A DNA stretch of 8,852 nucleotides from CAYXTC01 sp964468405 (GTDB lineage: Bacteria > Patescibacteriota > Minisyncoccia > Minisyncoccales > GWA2-38-27), in the NCBI GenBank assembly GCA_964468405.1, contig CAYXTC010000020.1:1-8852 (forward strand), given 5' to 3'. Position 1 is the stretch's first letter; the number at the start of each line of letters is the position of its first letter. The position numbers and the translations under genes are program-made. The notes beneath the pieces are model-generated. The model did not search any database and was not told the DNA's origin. It saw nothing but the letters and a program-made list of their open reading frames with translations. Of the stretch, positions 5,160-8,852 are shown piece by piece.

Positions 5160-6212
5160 TTAGAAAGAAGGCGGAGGAGTAAACTCCTGAGGTGCAGAAT
5201 TATCAGGAATCATCATCATAGGAGAGAAAAGGTCTTCTACTTTCTGGAAATCAGCCGGAGCTTCGATCTCTACTTCTTTCCCGAAATCGGAAAGAATCAT
5301 TTCCATAGAAAGACTTAAATCTCCTTCTGAGGCCCCCATTTGCTCTCCTTTTATTTCCTTAGACACTGCTACTTTAAGCAAATCACTGTCCTTGGCAATC
5401 CAAACATCTAGCTCTATCCCCCCTACTTTTTCTACAAAATCGTTAATACCTTCTGATATTCCTCCAGCCATAAAAGATGCCTGCGTCCCTTCCAGGCTTG
5501 CTTTGTAGAAATCCAAAATCAGATCCTTGAAGTTCTCTCTATTCAAGGAAAGAAGATAGTGGTAGCAATCTTTCCCCTCCACCTTTTCATCTGGAAGTTC
5601 TTCCTTTATGTCGAAAATATCCTTTTCCGACAAAAGGGTTGTCATCTTTTCTTTCAGTTTTTCTGATTGCTCTGTGTCTTGAGAGGCGCCAGGAAACTTA
5701 AGCCATTGATCTTTTATTTGATCCACACTAATGCCAAACATAGAAAGCATGGCCTGAGTTTCGGCGGGTAAACCAATCTCTCTAAGATTAAGATAGCTGT
5801 CCTGCCCTATTGTCCGAAGGCCGGCCTTTACAGTAATGTTTTGGTTTTGGGGCTTTGAATTTGCCTCGACCGTAAACTCTATTTCGGCTTTAGGATTTTC
5901 TTTGTCAGAGACGTCGCTGTCGCCAACCAGAGTAAGGTCAAATTGGTTTTGCTGACCCCCGCTTTCTCCGGCGATAGTCATTTCCATTTCATAATGCACA
6001 GATTCCTCGTTTTTCATCTTCTCGAACATATTGTCTAAAACCTCCTGAGGATCCGGCCTAAAAGGGTTCCACGGGGGATTCCAAACGCGGCTAGCCAAAG
6101 CGACACCGCCCCCAATCACGACCACCAACACTGCTATACCTGCTATTTTGAGCGCCAAAAGACCCTTATTAGAAGAGGGCTTCTCTGCAGATAGATTAGA
6201 AAATTCTTCCAT
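5160..6212 (-). CDS. Single-pass membrane protein with a large extracytoplasmic beta-rich domain
   Basis: I do not recognise a specific family. The 350 residues show a short polar N-terminus (1-18), one membrane helix at about 19-41, a Trp/Pro-rich juxtamembrane stretch WNPPWNPFRPDP (44-55), and a long acidic domain. That domain begins with a helix (QEVLDNMFEKMKNEESVHYEMEMTI) and continues with alternating hydrophobic strands. The layout, including a lead helix with the 'S-x-HYE' strand entry and a later Asp-Val-Trp-Ile-Ala strand (269-273), resembles LolA/LppX-type lipoprotein-carrier folds found in membrane-anchored proteins of Gram-positives and CPR bacteria. This is a fold impression, not proof. 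There is no lipobox; the only Cys is 216. The tail is Met/Pro-rich (MMMIP, TPPPSF). It starts 23 bases after the AAA+ gene, without a visible Shine-Dalgarno site, and is the last gene before a terminator, so it is co-expressed with that protein and may work with it at the membrane. Confidence 0.85.
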   Translation of the reverse strand: MEEFSNLSAEKPSSNKGLLALKIAGIAVLVVVIGGGVALASRVWNPPWNPFRPDPQEVLDNMFEKMKNEESVHYEMEMTIAGESGGQQNQFDLTLVGDSDVSDKENPKAEIEFTVEANSKPQNQNITVKAGLRTIGQDSYLNLREIGLPAETQAMLSMFGISVDQIKDQWLKFPGASQDTEQSEKLKEKMTTLLSEKDIFDIKEELPDEKVEGKDCYHYLLSLNRENFKDLILDFYKASLEGTQASFMAGGISEGINDFVEKVGGIELDVWIAKDSDLLKVAVSKEIKGEQMGASEGDLSLSMEMILSDFGKEVEIEAPADFQKVEDLFSPMMMIPDNSAPQEFTPPPSF

Positions 6213-6235
6213 AATTAATTTTTTAATTTTATTAT

Positions 6236-8782
6236 CTAACGACCTTTTATTTTTAAACTAAAATTAGAATCCATCATAACTGTATCCCCCCTTCTTATGT
6301 CCCCTTCCAGTAAGGCAGAGGCTAGAACATTTTCCACGTTTTCTTGGATCACTCTTCTCATTTCTCTTGCCCCAAAAACAGGACTATACCCCAATTCTAC
6401 GATCCTCTCTTTAAGAGATCTGGTGATTTTAAAGTCAATACCTTTATTTTCCATGTTTTTCTTCAATTTTGCAAGCATTAGCCCCGAAATATCTAACAGA
6501 TTTTCTTTGCTTAAAGAACTAAAAAGCACTACCGCATCAAACCGGTTTATAAACTCGGGGCGGAATATGCCCTGGTCGAACAGATAATCTAAAAGGCGGG
6601 TCTGGGTCTTCTCCCAATTTATATTTTTCTCTAAAGAATTAAGAATCACCCTATATCCTGCATTGCTGGTGGCCACTATCATTGTATTCTTAAAATCTAC
6701 CTTTCTCCCTACCCCGTCTGTCACGTAACCCTCATCCAGTATCTGTAAAAAAAGGTTAAGAATATTGGGATGGGCTTTTTCTATTTCATCCAAAAGAACC
6801 AAGGAGAAGGGATCTTCCCTGACCCGAGTGGTTAAAACGCCCTCTTGCTTCTCAGATCCGATGAGCCTGGCAATGTCTTCTACGTTCTGAAACTCTGACA
6901 TATCCATGCGGATCATTCTATCCTCGGATCCGAAATAGAAATGAGCCAGAGCCTTTGAGGTTTCTGTCTTTCCTACTCCGGTGGGACCCATAAAAAGAAA
7001 AGTTCCCAAAGGGCCTTCTCTAACTGTAATCTGAGATCTTGCTCTTCTCAGGGCAGTAGATACCTCTTTTACGGCTTCGTCCTGATTGATAATTCGTTGG
7101 TGAATAAGGTTTTCCAGATTAAGTAAAATCTCTTTCTCTTTAGATTTTAATTCTCCTACCGGAACCTCTGTTTTCTCTGTAATAATCTTGGAAACATGCT
7201 TGGGGAGAACAAACTGGTCCTGAGTAGATCGGGACGTGTATATAACTACTTCGTCGAGAATGTCTAGGGCTTTATCGGGAAAAGGCTGAGAGGAAAAATA
7301 GCGGTCAGTCAAATTTATTATCTCTCTTATGGCAGGATAGGAAACGAAAACATCATGCTTTTGCTCCAATTCCGGAACAAGCATCTCTACAAGCATTAAT
7401 GTTTGCCTGGGGGAAATCTCAGAGACTTCTATCTTCTCCAGTCGGGAAAGTATAGAGCTTTGCTTTTCAATATTCCGATGGAGGCCGTCATAAGTAGTTA
7501 TTGCTATTAACTGAAACTGAGGAAGATCCAGATAATAAGAAATGATGCCTCCGATATCAATCATACCCGGCCTTCCAGCCTGGTTTATGTAATTATGGAA
7601 GTCATTAATTACTAAAATAATATTTCCTGCGCGGGCTGCTTCCTTGAAAATTCTATCAAGCATTATCTCCATTTCCTCAACATCTTCGACCCGGGCAATC
7701 AAAGAAGCCATATTAAGCTCCATTACTTTCTGATAATTTACTTCAGGCGCGCTTTCTCCCATCAAGCTTTTCTGGGCCAAGGCAAAAACAATGCTTTTTC
7801 TCCCAGACCCCGGCTGCCCTACTAGCAAAACGTTGTTCATCTCTCTTCTTGATAAAATTCTTTCCATAGAAGATATCTCTTCCTGATGGCCCACTTTTTT
7901 AAAATTGGAACGTCTGACCATCTCTGTTATATCCCTGGAAAACCTATCAAGGGTAATAGTATAGCCCGCTGTCCACTCTTTAGCCAAGGTGCCCCTCTTA
8001 ACAAGGTTTTTGTATTCCCAGAATCTTTTGTTCTCTGCTATTTCTTCTTGGACATCCTCCCACCACCAGGTCAAGTTTTCTACGTCCTCTACTCTTAAAT
8101 TAAAATCAATTAAAATTCTCTCTAGAACCGGGTCTTCTTCGGCCAGGGCGACTAAAAGATCTCCCACCCCTATTCTCGAATGGTTCTTCTTGACTGCTAT
8201 TTCTGCTGCCCTAATGATTGCGGCCTCAAAATTCTTTCTGTACCCCTCCCCCGTTTCTGCAACTTCCGCTGTTTTAAGGCACTGTTTTATTCTTTTCTTC
8301 ACTTCTTTTTTACCCACGAGAAGCCGGTTAAAAACAAAGTTGATTTCCTTCTTGTCAGAAATCAGGCCATATAAAAGATGAGTAGAGGAAACGGGCCTTC
8401 TTTTCGCCCTTCTAAGGGCGCCCCTAACCGCTTGGGAGGCGGGGAGCGATAAAAACTTCGCCAGATTGTATTGATCCGACTCTAAAACATCCTTGCTTAT
8501 CTTCAAGTCCGGATCAAGTTTTTTTACTTTAGAATTAAAGAAAAACTGTATTTTCCAAAAAACAAAGAAAAGGGTAATAAAAAGAATAGCCCACCCCAGC
8601 AAAAACTGAGAAGTCCCTTCTGAAAACCTGCTAGACAAAAACCCATAAAGAAAAATTACCAGAAACAGAATAAAGAAAACTAGGCAGGTCTTTTTAAAAA
8701 AGCCTGCCAATCCGAAAAGAGGAAATTTCATCCACCGAAAGATTGCAGGAAACTGTGTTTTTTTTAAATCAAAGTTTAGCAT
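6236..8782 (-). CDS. Membrane-anchored ClpC/ClpB-like double AAA+ protein with degenerate first ATPase module
   Basis: Clp/Hsp100 proteins unfold substrates using two stacked ATPase rings. This 848-residue member has two membrane helices near the N-terminus (about 33-52 and 60-82), a double Clp-N repeat (about 105-235), AAA module D1 (about 275-510) and AAA module D2 (about 550-845). D2 looks active: Walker A GPTGVGKTE (599-607), Walker B LVLLDEIEKAH (661-671), sensor 1 ATSNAG (704-709), FRPEFINR (740-747) and sensor 2 GAREMRR (804-810). D1 looks inactive: the P-loop reads GQPGSGRKS (322-330), and Walker B reads ILVIND (389-394), with Asn-Asp in place of Asp-Glu. The KYRGEFE pore loop of D1 and the GYVG pore loop of D2 are not recognisable, and no [LIV]GF ClpP loop or long M/UVR coiled coil is present. 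The start overlaps the preceding stop by one base (TAATG). The family call is firm; substrate and partner are unknown. Confidence 0.95.
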   Translation of the reverse strand: MLNFDLKKTQFPAIFRWMKFPLFGLAGFFKKTCLVFFILFLVIFLYGFLSSRFSEGTSQFLLGWAILFITLFFVFWKIQFFFNSKVKKLDPDLKISKDVLESDQYNLAKFLSLPASQAVRGALRRAKRRPVSSTHLLYGLISDKKEINFVFNRLLVGKKEVKKRIKQCLKTAEVAETGEGYRKNFEAAIIRAAEIAVKKNHSRIGVGDLLVALAEEDPVLERILIDFNLRVEDVENLTWWWEDVQEEIAENKRFWEYKNLVKRGTLAKEWTAGYTITLDRFSRDITEMVRRSNFKKVGHQEEISSMERILSRREMNNVLLVGQPGSGRKSIVFALAQKSLMGESAPEVNYQKVMELNMASLIARVEDVEEMEIMLDRIFKEAARAGNIILVINDFHNYINQAGRPGMIDIGGIISYYLDLPQFQLIAITTYDGLHRNIEKQSSILSRLEKIEVSEISPRQTLMLVEMLVPELEQKHDVFVSYPAIREIINLTDRYFSSQPFPDKALDILDEVVIYTSRSTQDQFVLPKHVSKIITEKTEVPVGELKSKEKEILLNLENLIHQRIINQDEAVKEVSTALRRARSQITVREGPLGTFLFMGPTGVGKTETSKALAHFYFGSEDRMIRMDMSEFQNVEDIARLIGSEKQEGVLTTRVREDPFSLVLLDEIEKAHPNILNLFLQILDEGYVTDGVGRKVDFKNTMIVATSNAGYRVILNSLEKNINWEKTQTRLLDYLFDQGIFRPEFINRFDAVVLFSSLSKENLLDISGLMLAKLKKNMENKGIDFKITRSLKERIVELGYSPVFGAREMRRVIQENVENVLASALLEGDIRRGDTVMMDSNFSLKIKGR

Positions 8783-8850
8783 TAAAAAAGAATCAGCTTA
8801 ATTCCTAAAAACAAACCAAAAATTAAAATTACAGGAGACACTATCCAGGC
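8782..8850 (-). CDS. C-terminal end of an upstream membrane protein (partial)
   Basis: A minus-strand frame enters from the window edge and ends at TAA 8784-8782, sharing one base with the AAA+ gene's ATG. Its 22 visible residues, AWIVSPVILIFGLFLGIKL followed by ILF, form a hydrophobic membrane-helix-like stretch. The other minus-strand frames show a stop at once or a non-hydrophobic reading. The TAATG overlap is the same junction type as ftsL-ftsI, which supports a real coupled gene. The family cannot be told from this fragment. Confidence 0.6.
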   Translation of the reverse strand, partial: AWIVSPVILIFGLFLGIKLILF

Positions 8851-8852
8851 CG

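Noticed and set aside
7886..8381. Overlapping plus-strand frames opposite the AAA+ gene
   Set aside because: Antisense shadows of the Clp-N and linker region, with no start signals.
1..8852. CRISPR array, insertion sequence or prophage remains
   Set aside because: No regularly spaced repeats, transposase motifs or phage genes are visible on either strand.

Overview
The window looks like a piece of a Candidate Phyla Radiation (Patescibacteria, Parcubacteria-like) chromosome. This is inferred from the compressed dcw cluster, very short or overlapping gene junctions, divergent membrane-anchored versions of common families, and ordinary code-11 reading with moderate G+C. No taxonomic search was possible. 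All credible genes lie on the minus strand, so the description runs from high to low coordinates.

Upstream unit (8852 to 5105). The end of a gene with a C-terminal membrane helix shares one base with the start of an 848-residue ClpC/ClpB-type AAA+ protein. That protein has two N-terminal transmembrane helices. Its first ATPase module has lost its Walker residues, and its pore loops and ClpP-docking loop are not recognisable. A 350-residue single-pass membrane protein follows 23 bases later. The unit ends in a strong hairpin terminator at 5105-5142.

Division and cell-wall unit (5104 to 421). A sigma70-type promoter (5048-5077) drives mraZ, rsmH, an ftsL-like gene, ftsI and a Mur-ligase-like gene, with junctions of +3 to -16 bases. 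The leader carries 10-base-spaced TGGRR repeats expected to bind MraZ. TTATCCACA-like 9-mers that resemble DnaA boxes lie in the same 175-base gap. The last gene resembles MurF but lacks the P-loop and other ligase residues, so it may be a pseudoenzyme. Its 3' side holds a set of mutually exclusive hairpins that look like a transcription attenuator, with a possible 20-codon leader ORF.

Small unit (390 to 215). After the attenuator comes a 38-codon ORF with a strong Shine-Dalgarno sequence, followed by its own intrinsic terminator.

Last region (194 to 1). An 84-base intergenic element has 13-base inverted ends and an internal hairpin. Next come a promoter whose spacer is a perfect hairpin palindrome, and a tRNA-Glu(CUC) gene that reaches the window edge.

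The core of the window is therefore a division operon: MraZ as regulator, RsmH for 16S rRNA methylation, FtsL and FtsI for septal wall synthesis, and a Mur-like protein. It is flanked by a divergent membrane AAA+ operon. The least explained parts are the degenerate AAA+ protein, the Mur-like pseudoligase, and the attenuator with its small ORF.
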